Assembly: GCF_002752675.1 (NCBI RefSeq)
Contig: NZ_CP024608.1
Span: forward strand, 5,332,001 to 5,396,000
Direction: 5' to 3'
Source of the DNA: Massilia violaceinigra
GTDB lineage: Bacteria > Pseudomonadota > Gammaproteobacteria > Burkholderiales > Burkholderiaceae_D
Length of the DNA: 64,000 nucleotides
Part shown: positions 46,780-57,365 of the stretch, piece by piece
Layout: each line of letters opens with the position of its first letter
How positions within the stretch are numbered: position 1 is the first letter of the stretch
The notes under the pieces: model-generated
Databases searched by the model: none
Told to the model about the DNA's origin: nothing
What the model saw: only the letters and a program-made list of their open reading frames with translations
Made by a program: the position numbers and the translations under genes

Positions 46780-48953
46780 GGGGTGGGATCCACGTAGCGC
46801 AGCGCCAGTTCGACCAGCGCTTTCGACTGGTACTCCTTGGCCAGCTGGCGCAGCATCCGCGCGAATGCCACATGCCGTGGATCGGCATTTTCTATCTCGT
46901 CGGCCAATTCGCGGATGGCACGCATGTCGCCCTCGCCCGCGAGACGGGACAGCTGCTCGAGCTGGGCGCGGGGGGGCGGCGTCAGCTCGGTTGCGTTGGC
47001 GGCGCTATCCGTCGCCGCCGCTTGCTCTTCATAACAGAGCGCCACCCCGAGCAAGCGCCCCAAGGTCTCGAGCAAGCCATTCTGGTGCACCGGCTTGGTC
47101 ATGAAGGCGTCGGCCCCGGCGACCAGGCAGTTGTCCTGGTCTTCCTCGGTCACGCTGGCCGAAATGGCAATGATCGGCAACGCGGCCGCACCCGGCAGCC
47201 GGCGAATCCGCCGGGTCGCCTCGAGCCCGTCCATCACGGGCATGACGATGTCCATCAGGATGGCGTGAGGCGCTCGCTCGCGCACGCTGTCGAGCGCTAC
47301 CTGGCCATTGCAAGCGAGTTCGATGTCAAATCCCATGCTGGTGAGCAAGTCCCTCAGCATCTCCCGGTTGGCCGCAATGTCGTCGACGATCAGAATGGAC
47401 TTGCGCTGGCCCAGGTAGCCGATCACGTCGCGCTCGGCCGTCGGCGGCGCCATGGTCGCGGCCGCCGGCTCCGCTGACAGGGTGAACCAGAAGCGGCTGC
47501 CCATGCCCGCATCGCTGGCGACCTCGATCTCGCTGCCCATCATGCGCGCCAACTGGCGGCTGATCGCCAGCCCGAGGCCGGTGCCGCCGAGCCGGCGCTG
47601 CGCATCGCCGACCTGTTCGAATGGTTGGAATATGCTTTCGAGCTGGTCGGCGGACATGCCTACGCCGCTGTCGCTCACTTCAAAGCACAGGGGCACGCAT
47701 CCATTGGCGCCGGCCAGGCCATCGCTCGTCACGCGCAGGCTGACCTGGCCCCGATCGGTAAACTTGACCGCGTTGCCCAGCAGGTTAAGCAGGATCTGGA
47801 GCACACGCTTTTCGTCGAGTCGGACCAGCGGCAGGTGCTCGGGAGCGGACACCTCGAAGACCAGGCCCTTCTGCTCGGCGCGCACCTGGATAATGCGCTT
47901 CACACCGGCGATGAAGGCGGCGAGATCGACCGTGGCGGGCATCAGTTCGAATTTGCCGGACTCGATCTTGGCGAGGTCGAGCAGATCGGTAATGAGCATG
48001 AGCAAGTGCTCGCCGCTTTGCGCGATGGTGTTCAATCCAGCGGCTTGGCGTTCGTCGAGCGCCTTGTTCCGTTTCAAGATCTGGGCGTAGCCGAGGATCG
48101 CATTGAGTGGCGTGCGCAATTCGTGCGTCATGCTCGCCAGGAATGTGCTCTTCGCGCGGTTGGCGAACTCGGCCTGTTCCTTGGCAATTTGCAGCTGCGC
48201 CGTGCGATCGCGTACCAGTTCCTCAAGGTGTTCGCGGTGGCGCTGGAGTTCGAGCTCGGCGCGCGTGTGGTATTCGATCTCGGCCTGAAGGGCGATGTTC
48301 TTTGCCTCGATTTCGATAAAATAGGCGTGCAGCGCCTGGCGCGTATGCTCCACGCTGCGCCCCAGGGCACCGAGTTCATCATCCCTTCGCCACACGAAGG
48401 GATGCGAGAAATCACCTGCTGCCAGCCGCGCCGACTCGTGCATCAGGCGCTTGATCGGGCCCAGCAGGCGGCGCTGGAGCAGGGCGACGATCATGACCAT
48501 CGACAGCAAGAAAGCCCCGCCTACCGTCAATGCAAAGTGGCGCCGCTCGTCCGCGATTTCGGCGTCGATCAGGCCGCCAGCCATTTCCAGATCAACGTTG
48601 CCGATCACGACGCCGTCGCGCGCCACCGGCCGTATCACGTGGGCACTGCGTCCGCGCCGGCGCGCCGGATCCTCTTTTGCCAGGAAATCGCCAGTCCTTG
48701 AATCGCGCACCCGGATCGAGACGATGCGCTCATCGAGAAAGAGCGAAGCGAGCAAGGGGCGGCCGGAATCGGCATTGACGTTCCACAGGGGTTCCTGCAT
48801 GCCCAGCGCCAGAATATCAGTCACGTGGCGGTGCTCGAATTCCCAGCGATGCATCATTGCTTCCTCGCGGTTGCGATTGCTGTAAACATTGATCGAGGCG
48901 GGGATTAACAGGCCGACCGCCACTGCCAGTACGATTGCAAAACGCAGCTTCAA
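46776..48953 (-). CDS. Membrane hybrid sensor histidine kinase
   Basis: The product is 725 residues. Transmembrane helices at 5-22 and 142-160 frame a periplasmic loop of about 120 residues with WNVNADSGRPLLASLF. Next come HAMP (to about 215), a coiled segment, HisKA with H277 (FLASMTHELRTPLNAILG), and an HATPase (NLLGNAVKFTD, VSDSGVGM, GGTGLGLAIS). A receiver with D568 (AILMDIVMP) and an extra 90-residue helical tail that may act as Hpt follow. The preceding gene encodes a periplasmic binding protein 27 bases upstream, so that protein probably presents ligand to this kinase. Confidence 0.92.
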   Translation of the reverse strand: MKLRFAIVLAVAVGLLIPASINVYSNRNREEAMMHRWEFEHRHVTDILALGMQEPLWNVNADSGRPLLASLFLDERIVSIRVRDSRTGDFLAKEDPARRRGRSAHVIRPVARDGVVIGNVDLEMAGGLIDAEIADERRHFALTVGGAFLLSMVMIVALLQRRLLGPIKRLMHESARLAAGDFSHPFVWRRDDELGALGRSVEHTRQALHAYFIEIEAKNIALQAEIEYHTRAELELQRHREHLEELVRDRTAQLQIAKEQAEFANRAKSTFLASMTHELRTPLNAILGYAQILKRNKALDERQAAGLNTIAQSGEHLLMLITDLLDLAKIESGKFELMPATVDLAAFIAGVKRIIQVRAEQKGLVFEVSAPEHLPLVRLDEKRVLQILLNLLGNAVKFTDRGQVSLRVTSDGLAGANGCVPLCFEVSDSGVGMSADQLESIFQPFEQVGDAQRRLGGTGLGLAISRQLARMMGSEIEVASDAGMGSRFWFTLSAEPAAATMAPPTAERDVIGYLGQRKSILIVDDIAANREMLRDLLTSMGFDIELACNGQVALDSVRERAPHAILMDIVMPVMDGLEATRRIRRLPGAAALPIIAISASVTEEDQDNCLVAGADAFMTKPVHQNGLLETLGRLLGVALCYEEQAAATDSAANATELTPPPRAQLEQLSRLAGEGDMRAIRELADEIENADPRHVAFARMLRQLAKEYQSKALVELALRYVDPTP

Positions 48954-48980
48954 GGCAGGCTTTCGATAGGGGCATGGCGG

Positions 48981-49760
48981 CTAGCGGCGTACCGTACCCA
49001 AGGTGCGGTCGAGCTTGTCAAAATACGCATTCTCGATCTTCGCTATATCGGTTTGCAGCAGTGCGGCGTCGAAGGATTGCTTCAGTTTCAGGCCCAGCGG
49101 CGTGCGCTGGAAGCAGACATGCAAAGTCAGTTCGGCAAGGGGGCGCTCGTCGAAGACCAGCTTGGCGCGTTCCTTGCTCAAGGCGGGATCGGACGCGAGA
49201 AGATAGCGCAGCACGGCTTTGTCAATCACCACCGCGCGAACCCGGCCGGCCAGCAGCTTTTTCAAGTTGATCGTGTCGCTCTCCGATGCATCGACCGCCA
49301 GCTTGCCACTCTTGATCATCTGGTCGAACGCGGCGCCGTTCGAGTAGCCCAAGACCACGCCCAGCTTGTTGCCTGCCAAATCGTCCAGCACGCGCCAGCG
49401 CAGGGGCGCCGCGGTCAGCATTGCCAGGCCGACTGTGCTGTTGCCCATCGAGGCGGAAAAATGGCATTGGCGTGCCCGCTCGGCCGTGTGGTAGGCAGGG
49501 AAGTAGCCGACGAAATCGGGATCGCTGCCGCCGGCCTGCATGGCGCGCTTCCAGGGAAAGTAGGCGATCTTGATGCCATGACCGAAGCGCGCAGCGACAG
49601 CCTTGGCGACGGCGCCGGACATGCCGCCATCGGGAAGACTGCGCCCGACGTAGGGCAGCCATTCTAAACTCGCAAGATGCAGCGGCCGCGTTTCGGCGCA
49701 CGCTAGCTGCGGCCCGACAAGGGTGCCGCAGACCAGCAGGAGTACACCGATGCATTTCAT
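48981..49760 (-). CDS. Periplasmic solute-binding protein (SBP_bac_3 type)
   Basis: The product is 259 residues from the ATG with GAGGAG upstream. The signal peptide is MKCIGVLLLVCGTLVGPQLA. The mature part has the two-lobe pattern of family-3 binding proteins: L-E-W-L-P-Y-V-G at the start of lobe 1, F-P-W-K-R-A, and a hinge near LAGNKLGVVLGYSNG. No transporter genes follow. Two kinases and a porin-like protein do, so it likely serves sensing and not import. Confidence 0.85.
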   Translation of the reverse strand: MKCIGVLLLVCGTLVGPQLACAETRPLHLASLEWLPYVGRSLPDGGMSGAVAKAVAARFGHGIKIAYFPWKRAMQAGGSDPDFVGYFPAYHTAERARQCHFSASMGNSTVGLAMLTAAPLRWRVLDDLAGNKLGVVLGYSNGAAFDQMIKSGKLAVDASESDTINLKKLLAGRVRAVVIDKAVLRYLLASDPALSKERAKLVFDERPLAELTLHVCFQRTPLGLKLKQSFDAALLQTDIAKIENAYFDKLDRTLGTVRR

Positions 49761-50255
49761 CTTGATTCTCCTCAATGAATGAATCCAGTGTAACGCCGAA
49801 TTGCGCTGCGGCGCATATATCCGTTGTCGTACGCCAACAGGCCCGTGGGAGATCGCTGCCGCGTCAATGCATCACAGGACCGCATTCACCTTATCTCGCT
49901 ACACTGGAAGGCAGCATTGCCCAGGTATTCAGCGACCGCAGGAAAGGGATCGGGCAGTCCTTTTCAGCCGATGCCGCAGACTCGCTCGACCTGCGAATAG
50001 CGTTTTCTGACCCGCCCATGGTACGCATTAGCTTGCATAGCTGGCGCGGTGCAAGCTCCAGCTTTTCGGCTGAGTGCCGGGAAGGTGTATTGGTGGGCAC
50101 GACGCCCGGCACTGGGATTGTCATCAGTCTGCAAAAGGTTGAATTGCCAGCGTGAACATCGACGCTGCGGACGCGCACTGCCTGCCGTGGGTCCAGCGTG
50201 GCCTCGATGATGGCCGGGGGAGCAGGGCGTTTGGGCGACGTCGCGTTGCCCGCCG
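49761..50255. other. Intergenic with no clear gene
   Basis: A plus-strand frame (49775-50155, ending LVGTTPGTGIVISLQKVELP) is open but has no ribosome site and no recognised family. The SBP operon promoter must lie near 49780-49860. Confidence 0.4.
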
Positions 50256-51299
50256 TCAGGACGCGTTCATGGCCGCGTGGTTGTCGGGCCGGATCAGCCT
50301 GCCGGCGTCCGGCTCGGTCGCCGGCAGGCTGATCCGGTTGCGGCCCATGTGCTTGGCGCGGTACAGGGCGGCGTCGGCCGTGGCCACCAGCTGGCAGGCG
50401 GTGGTGTCGCACGAGGCGATGGCGGTGGCCGCGCCAATGCTCACCGTGACGTGTTCGTTGGCGCCGCGCCCATTGGGCACCTTGAGCTGCTCGACCCGGC
50501 GCCGAATGCGCTCGGCCACGATGGCCGCACCCTTGAGCGACTGGTTCGGCAGGATCACGGCAAACTCTTCGCCGCCGTAGCGCGCCACCAGGTCATTGGC
50601 GCGCATTTCGCTGGCCACGGCGCTGGCGATGCGCTTGAGGCATTCGTCGCCGCCCAGGTGGCCGTTGGCGTCGTTATAGGCCTTGAAATTGTCGACATCG
50701 ACCATCAGCAGCGACAGCGGCTGCTGCTGGCGCAGCGCGCGCGCCCACTCGGCGGCCAGGGTGTTGTCGAAACAGCGGCGGTTGGCCAGCCCGGTCAGGC
50801 CGTCTAGCGTGGCCAGTTGTTCCAGTGCGACCTGGGCCGCCTTTTCGTCGGTGATGTCGCGCAGGGTCTGCACCACCGCTTCGAGCTTGCCGTTGTCGTC
50901 CAGGATGGGGATCGCATCGGTCGCCAGATAGCGCCGCTCGCCGCCGCGCGGCATGTCGCACCAGCTTTCGGCCCCCAGCTGGCCGGCCACGTGGATGCTT
51001 TTGGCGGCCTGCGGATACAGCGAATCGAGTTCGTCACTGCGGTTCTGCACCACCAGGTCCGCCAGGGTCGGGCGCGCTTCCCGGTAAAAACTCTGCCAGT
51101 GATTCTGGGTGCCCAGCACTTCCTCGGCCGCCACCCCGGTCAGGCGCTCGCAGGCGCGGTTCCAGATGATCACCCGGCGGTTGGTGTCCAGCACGAAGGC
51201 GGGCACGGCCAGCATTTCCATGAGCTTGTAGGCAAAGGCGCGTTCCTGGTCCGGGACGCCCTGCGGCGTTGCGCTCTGGAGTTTCATCTTGCTCATCAT
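50256..51299 (-). CDS. PAS-GGDEF diguanylate cyclase
   Basis: The product is 347 residues, with AAAGGGG upstream of the ATG. A PAS domain (about 30-155) is followed by a GGDEF domain with the active-site G-G-E-E-F in RYGGEEFAVILP, plus the substrate motif LDGLTGLANRR. The variant GGEEF is fully active in known enzymes. No inhibitory RxxD site is obvious. It makes cyclic-di-GMP. The last 80 bases contain a perfect 19-bp inverted repeat that encodes the C-terminal tail (RISLPATEPDAGRLIRP). Confidence 0.93.
   Translation of the reverse strand: MMSKMKLQSATPQGVPDQERAFAYKLMEMLAVPAFVLDTNRRVIIWNRACERLTGVAAEEVLGTQNHWQSFYREARPTLADLVVQNRSDELDSLYPQAAKSIHVAGQLGAESWCDMPRGGERRYLATDAIPILDDNGKLEAVVQTLRDITDEKAAQVALEQLATLDGLTGLANRRCFDNTLAAEWARALRQQQPLSLLMVDVDNFKAYNDANGHLGGDECLKRIASAVASEMRANDLVARYGGEEFAVILPNQSLKGAAIVAERIRRRVEQLKVPNGRGANEHVTVSIGAATAIASCDTTACQLVATADAALYRAKHMGRNRISLPATEPDAGRLIRPDNHAAMNAS
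50289..50337. repeat. Perfect 19-bp inverted repeat inside coding DNA
   Basis: The arm CCGGATCAGCCTGCCGGCG and its exact reverse complement are separated by 11 bases. It lies within the 3' end of the diguanylate cyclase gene. Confidence 0.9.
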
Positions 51300-51416
51300 G
51301 TGCCGCCCCTTTAGATGTATCCTGAAGGCAAAATATTGACTGCCAACAAGACTTAATTTTGCCTCTGGCGGCCAGCTATTCTATTGATAAAGCACAAGGG
51401 TGCGTGCGATCGTGCT

Positions 51417-52259
51417 TTAGTGTGCGGCAATTGCAACCGTCAAGGGGATCGATACCGACAGCATGGTGCCGTTGCCGGGCAGGCTGTCGATGGCGAAGCA
51501 GCCACCGATGGCGCGCACCCGTTCGCGCATGCCGGGCAGCCCGCAGCCGCGCCCGTTGCCAGCCGCCACCATGCCGACGCCGTTGTCTTCCACCCGCAGG
51601 GTCAGCATGTCGCCGAAGCGGTGCAGCTTGACGTTCACTTCGGTGGCATGGGCATGGCGCGCCACGTTCGACAGCGCTTCCTGCACGATGCGGTACAGCA
51701 TGGCGTCGCGCTCGGCATCGGGGGGAGCGTCCAGCGCCGTCGGATCAGCCGTGAAGGCGTGGCGGATGCCGTGCATGCGGGTGAATTCGCTCAGTTGCCA
51801 CTCCATCGCGCTCTGGAAACCCGCTTCCAGCACCACCGGACGCAGGTCGTAAATGATGGCGCGCAGCGACTTGATGGTGTTGTCGAGGTTGCCGATCATG
51901 CAGTCGACCTTCTGGGTAATCAGCGGATGGGCGCCGGTGGTGCTCACGTGCAGCAGTTGCAGGTCGATTTTGAGCGCCAGCAGATTCTGGCCGAGGTCGT
52001 CGTGGATGTCGCGCGAGATCCGTTGGCGCTCGCTTTCGCGGATGGTCTCCTGCTGCTTGGTCATCTGGCACAGCGACAGATGGGTGTTGGCCAGTGCCAG
52101 TTCTGCCACGTCGCGCGCATGGCGTTCGATGGACAGTTGCGCTTCCTTGTCGGAAAGCTGGTCGTCCAGGCGCAGGTGGCGTTGCAGCAAGGCGTAAAAG
52201 CCCCAGCCGATGAGCAGCATCCAGAGCAGGGCGAGTATGGCGGTGGGAGTAATATGCAT
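51417..52259 (-). CDS. NarX/DegS-type sensor histidine kinase
   Basis: The product is 280 residues with one N-terminal transmembrane helix (AILALLWMLLIGWGFYALL) and no sizeable periplasmic domain. A coiled coil leads to HisKA_3 with the phosphorylated His in RISRDIHDDLGQNLLALKID. The HATPase carries QEALSNVARHAHA, VEDNGVGM and GLPGMRERV. This class pairs with LuxR-type regulators, but none is adjacent. The single helix suggests it senses a cytoplasmic or membrane cue. Confidence 0.9.
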   Translation of the reverse strand: MHITPTAILALLWMLLIGWGFYALLQRHLRLDDQLSDKEAQLSIERHARDVAELALANTHLSLCQMTKQQETIRESERQRISRDIHDDLGQNLLALKIDLQLLHVSTTGAHPLITQKVDCMIGNLDNTIKSLRAIIYDLRPVVLEAGFQSAMEWQLSEFTRMHGIRHAFTADPTALDAPPDAERDAMLYRIVQEALSNVARHAHATEVNVKLHRFGDMLTLRVEDNGVGMVAAGNGRGCGLPGMRERVRAIGGCFAIDSLPGNGTMLSVSIPLTVAIAAH

Positions 52260-52432
52260 GAGAACCTTCCGAGGAATCTGAAGACTTATCTGACAAAACC
52301 AAGCTGACTCCGATCAAGTTACTCCGCGTGATCTCCATGGATATTGTCTCTAATCAACTCTGTTTCATTTGAGAATTTGTCTGTCGTAAAGGAATCATTT
52401 TTGTGGTTTATGGTTGGTCCACGCGACCTTGC

Positions 52433-52438
52433 TATAAT
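52433..52438 (+). promoter_or_regulatory. TATAAT -10 element of queE
   Basis: A perfect TATAAT lies 27 bases upstream of the queE GTG. The -35 region is poor. This would give a short leader with AGGA as ribosome site. Confidence 0.45.
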
Positions 52439-52465
52439 GGAGGGTTGGACGATTAGGACAATCAA

Positions 52466-53101
52466 GTGACTTACAGCATTAAAGAGATTTTCTACACCCT
52501 GCAGGGAGAGGGCGCGCACGCGGGCCGTCCGGCCGTGTTTTGCCGTTTTTCCGGCTGTAACCTGTGGACCGGGCGTGAAAGCGACCGCGCCAGCGCGGTA
52601 TGCACCTTCTGCGATACCGATTTCGTCGGTACCGACGGCGAACGCGGCGGCAAATTCGCCACCGGCACCGCCCTGGCCGCGCTGATCGACAGCCTGTGGC
52701 CCGCCTCCTATCCGCATAGTAAATATGTGGTCTTCACCGGCGGCGAACCGCTGCTGCAGCTCGACGCGCCCCTGATCGATGCGATGCACGCGGCCGGCTT
52801 CGAGATCGCCATCGAAACCAACGGCACCCTGCCGGTGCCGCCCGGGGTCGACTGGATCTGCGTCAGCCCCAAGATGGGCTCGAAACTGGTGGTCGAGAAG
52901 GGTAACGAGCTCAAGGTCGTCATTCCCCAGCTCAATCAGGACCTGGGCGCCTACGAAGGGCTCGATTTCGAGAACTTTTTCGTGCAGCCGATGGACGGCC
53001 CGCTCGGCGAACACAACACTCGTCTCGCTATCGAGACCTGCAAGCGCCATCCCAAGTGGAAGCTGAGCTTGCAAACCCATAAACTTTTACAGATACCTTA
53101 A
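52466..53101 (+). CDS. queE: 7-carboxy-7-deazaguanine synthase
   Basis: The product is 211 residues, starting at a GTG. It is a radical SAM enzyme: cysteines C31, C46 and C49 give the C-x14-C-x2-C cluster motif of the QueE type found in many proteobacteria. The sequence IFYTLQGEGAHAGRPAVF and the GGEP segment are conserved. It converts carboxy-tetrahydropterin to carboxy-deazaguanine in queuosine synthesis. It is the first gene of an operon with queD eight bases downstream. Confidence 0.95.
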   Translation: MTYSIKEIFYTLQGEGAHAGRPAVFCRFSGCNLWTGRESDRASAVCTFCDTDFVGTDGERGGKFATGTALAALIDSLWPASYPHSKYVVFTGGEPLLQLDAPLIDAMHAAGFEIAIETNGTLPVPPGVDWICVSPKMGSKLVVEKGNELKVVIPQLNQDLGAYEGLDFENFFVQPMDGPLGEHNTRLAIETCKRHPKWKLSLQTHKLLQIP

Positions 53102-53109
53102 AGCACTTC

Positions 53110-54061
<952 letters not shown>

Positions 54062-54255
54062 TTTCGCCGCACGCTGACGACGGCGCTTTGCCGCGAGCAG
54101 GGGCAGTGCTGACGCACCGTATGCCAGCTGCCCCGCAAAAATGGTATGCTGGTTCGCGCTTAAATCAAATGCCGCGGCATCGTTTCGCCGCTGGCGGGGC
54201 GGCACGCATTGCGCGTGCCACGCGACCTTATCTATCACCAGCTGGCACACTGAGC

Positions 54256-55181
54256 ATGCCTATTCTTACCGCCAACGGAATCCGGATCGCTTACGAAACA
54301 GCAGGCGACCCCAAGGACACGCCGCTGCTGCTGATCATGGGCCTTGGCATGCAGCTGACCGCCTGGCCCGACGACTTCGTCGACGGCCTGGTCGAGCTCG
54401 GGTTCTACGTGATCCGCTTCGATAACCGCGACAGCGGCCTGTCCACCAAATTCGACCACGCCGGCACGCCCAGCCTGCCATTGGCCTGGCTCAAGAAACT
54501 GGTGCGCTGGCCGCTGCGCAGCGCCTACACCCTGGCCGACATGGCGGACGACGCGCTCGGCGTACTCAGCGCCCTTGGCGTGGCGCGCGCGCACGTGGTG
54601 GGCGCTTCGATGGGCGGCATGATCGCGCAGATCCTGGCGGCGCGCCATCCCGAGCGCGTTATCAGCCTGACCTCCATCATGTCCGACAGCGGCCGCCGCG
54701 GCTTGCCCGGGCCGACCAGGGAAGCGCGCGCGGTGCTGATGCGCCCGGCGCGCAATGCGCGCGATCTCGATAGCCTGGTCACGCACATGGTCCATACCAT
54801 GCGCGTGATCGGCAGCCCGGCCATCCCACCCCCGAGCGGCTGCTGCGCGAGCGGATCGCGCGCTCCATCAAGCGCAATGTCTGTCCGGGCGGCGTGGCGC
54901 GCCAGCTGGTGGCCATCGCGGCCACGGGCGACCGCAGCGAACTGCTCAAGTCGATCCGCGTCCGTACGCTGGTCATTCACGGCGCGGCCGATCCGCTGGT
55001 GCCGCTGGCCGGCGGCCAGGACACGGCGCGCCTGATTCCCGGCGCGCGCCTCGACGTCATCGAGGGCATGGGCCACGACCTGCCGCCGCAGTTGATCGAA
55101 CGGCTGATCGCCTTGATCGATGCGCACGCGCACGGTAAGATGAGTCCCGACTCCACAGCGCGGCTTTTTGAAAAACAGTGA
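54256..55181 (+). pseudogene. Alpha/beta hydrolase with frameshift
   Basis: The first 195 or so codons encode an alpha/beta hydrolase (ETAGDPKDTPLLLIMGLGMQ; nucleophile elbow G-A-S-M-G-G). From about 54820 the frame must shift by one base to keep the expected sequence (ERLLRERIARSIKRN, then LVIHGAADPLVPLAGGQDT and GMGHDLPPQ with the catalytic Asp and His). The shift falls in a run of C and G (agcccggccatcccaccccc), so either a real one-base loss or a sequencing error is possible. The downstream ldcA GTG overlaps the true stop. Confidence 0.75.
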
Positions 55182-56095
55182 ACTCACAACCCATCGGCAT
55201 CGCCATCGTCGCGCCGAGCGGCTACGGCAGCGACAACGCGGCCATTGAACGCGGCATCGCCGCCCTCGTCGCGCAAGGCCACACGGTCCACAACTACTTC
55301 GAGGCCGACAAGGTGTTCCAGCGCTTCGGCGGCACCGACGCGGCGCGCCTGGCGCAATTGAATGCCGCGGCGAGCGACCCGCAAGTGCAGGTGGTCATGG
55401 CGCTGCGCGGCCAGTACGGCCTCACGCGCCTGCTGCCCGAGATCGATTTCGCGCGCATGGCCGACAGCGGCAAGATCTTTGTCGGCTACAGCGACTTCAC
55501 CGCCTTTCACATGGGCCTCATGGCCAGGACCGGTGCGCAGAGCTACGCCGGGCCGATGTTCTACAGCGACTTCGGCGCCGCCGAGCCGGTGGCCTTCACG
55601 CAGGAGGACTTCTGGCGCTGCCTGCGCGGGCCGCGCCACGTGATCCGCGCCTGCGCCACCGGCAACCCGGAAGCGCAGGTGGAAGGCACGATTTGGGGTG
55701 GTAACCTGGCCATGCTCATCTCGCTGCTGGGCACCGACTGGTTTGCGCGCATCGACGATGGCATTCTGTTCGTCGAAGACATCAACGAGCATCCCTACCG
55801 CGTCGAGCGCATGCTGCTGCAACTGCTGCAGGCCGGCGTGCTGGGGCGCCAGAAGGCGCTGGTGCTGGGTGATTTTTCCGGCTACCGCCTTTCGCCCGCC
55901 GATAACGGCTACGATTTTTGCGCCATGCTGGCCTACCTGCGCGCCACGCTGCCGATTCCCGTGCTCACCGGGCTGCCGTTCGGGCACACGGCGCACCGCG
56001 CCACGATTCCGTTCGGCGCTCGTGCGCACCTGTGCTCCGACGAGGCGGGCTTCACGCTGACCATGAGCGGCTACCCGACCGTCGCCCATGACTGA
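55178..56095 (+). CDS. ldcA: LD-carboxypeptidase (S66 family)
   Basis: The product is 305 residues starting at a GTG. The S66 catalytic Ser is S105 in VGYSDFTAF, with the WGGNLAML, FVEDINEHPYR and LPFGHT motifs for the Glu and His of the triad. It trims the terminal D-Ala from tetrapeptides in murein recycling in the cytoplasm. Its stop overlaps the next gene by 8 bases. Confidence 0.93.
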   Translation: MNSQPIGIAIVAPSGYGSDNAAIERGIAALVAQGHTVHNYFEADKVFQRFGGTDAARLAQLNAAASDPQVQVVMALRGQYGLTRLLPEIDFARMADSGKIFVGYSDFTAFHMGLMARTGAQSYAGPMFYSDFGAAEPVAFTQEDFWRCLRGPRHVIRACATGNPEAQVEGTIWGGNLAMLISLLGTDWFARIDDGILFVEDINEHPYRVERMLLQLLQAGVLGRQKALVLGDFSGYRLSPADNGYDFCAMLAYLRATLPIPVLTGLPFGHTAHRATIPFGARAHLCSDEAGFTLTMSGYPTVAHD

Positions 56096-57365
56096 CGCCC
56101 TCGGGGCAGGCGACTACTACCGGGCTACCTCGCCGGGCGAGCACTATGCGCCGCTGGCCGGCCAGCATGACGCGGCCGTGTGCATCGTCGGCGCCGGCTT
56201 CGCGGGGCTGGCGACCGCCATCGGCCTGATGGAACGCGGCGTGCGCGGCATCGTGCTGCTCGACGCGCAGCGCGTCGGCCATGGGGCGTCGGGGCGCAAT
56301 GGCGGTTTTGTGTTCGGCGGCTTTTCGCAGGGCGAACGCAGCCTCGCCGCCAGCGCCGGCGTGGAGGAAGCGCGCGCGCTGTATCACATGACCCTGGCCG
56401 CGGTGGAGCGCATCCGCCAGCGCATCGCCCAATACGGCATCGATTGCGACGCCAGGGAAGACGGCGTGTACCTCGCCAACTGGTTCGATGACGCGCGCCT
56501 GCTCGACGAGCAGCAGCGCTTCATGAGCGAGAGCATGGGCGTCGAGTGGCAGCGCCTCTCGCGCGCGCAGCTGGCCGGCAAGCTCGATTCGGCGCGCTAC
56601 TTCGGCGGCCTGTTCGAGCCGGCGGCGTTTCATTTTCATCCGCTGAAATATGCGCAGGGCCTGGCCCGCGTGCTGGCGCAGAACGGCGTGCGCGTGCATG
56701 AAGAGAGCAGGGTAGGGGCGATTGTCGCCGACGGCGAAGGCTGGCGCGTCACAACGGCCGCCGGTACCGTCAGGGCGCGCGAGGTGGTGGTGTGCTGCGG
56801 CGGCTACATCGACAAGCTGCTTCCGACGCTGTCGCGCGCGATACTGCCGATTGCCACCTATGTCATGGTGACGGAGCCGCTGGGCGAGCGCCTGCACGCG
56901 GCAATGCGCACCGGCGCGGCGGTCTACGACACGCGGTTCGCGTTCGATTATTATCGCCCGCTGCCCGACACGCGCCTGTTGTGGGGCGGACGCATTGCGG
57001 TGCGCGAGCGCAGCGGCGCCGATGTCGCGCGCCTGCTGCATCAGGATATGCTCAAGGTCTACCCGCAACTGGCGGGCGTGCGCGTCGAGCATGCGTGGAG
57101 CGGCATGATGAGTTACGCGCGCCACAAGATGCCGCAGATTGGGCGCCTGCCGGACGGGCTGTGGTACGGCATGGGATTCGGCGGCCACGGCGTGGCGCCA
57201 ACCACGCTGGCCGGCGAAGTCATCGCCGCCGCGATTGCCGGCGATGAGACCGCGCTGGCGCGCTTTGCCGACTGGGGCTTGCCGTTCGCGGGCGGGCCGG
57301 CGGGGCTGGCTGCCGCGCAGCTGACGTACTGGTATTACGAGCTGCGGGACTGGATGCGGCAATGA
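56088..57365 (+). CDS. FAD-dependent amine/amino-acid oxidoreductase
   Basis: The product is 425 residues of the DAO superfamily. The FAD-binding G-x-G-x-x-G is in VCIVGAGFAGLATAIGLMER, and the second glycine-rich loop is GHGASGRNGGFVFGGFS. The C-terminal G-M-G-F-G-G-H-G-V-A-P-T is typical of the gamma-glutamylputrescine oxidase-like group. The substrate is probably an amine or amino acid. It is coupled to ldcA and to the DUF418 gene by short overlaps. Confidence 0.9.
   Translation: MTDALGAGDYYRATSPGEHYAPLAGQHDAAVCIVGAGFAGLATAIGLMERGVRGIVLLDAQRVGHGASGRNGGFVFGGFSQGERSLAASAGVEEARALYHMTLAAVERIRQRIAQYGIDCDAREDGVYLANWFDDARLLDEQQRFMSESMGVEWQRLSRAQLAGKLDSARYFGGLFEPAAFHFHPLKYAQGLARVLAQNGVRVHEESRVGAIVADGEGWRVTTAAGTVRAREVVVCCGGYIDKLLPTLSRAILPIATYVMVTEPLGERLHAAMRTGAAVYDTRFAFDYYRPLPDTRLLWGGRIAVRERSGADVARLLHQDMLKVYPQLAGVRVEHAWSGMMSYARHKMPQIGRLPDGLWYGMGFGGHGVAPTTLAGEVIAAAIAGDETALARFADWGLPFAGGPAGLAAAQLTYWYYELRDWMRQ

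Noticed and set aside
49775..50155. Open frame upstream of the diguanylate cyclase region
   Set aside because: No ribosome site, no recognised family, and unusual composition for a gene here. Left as intergenic.
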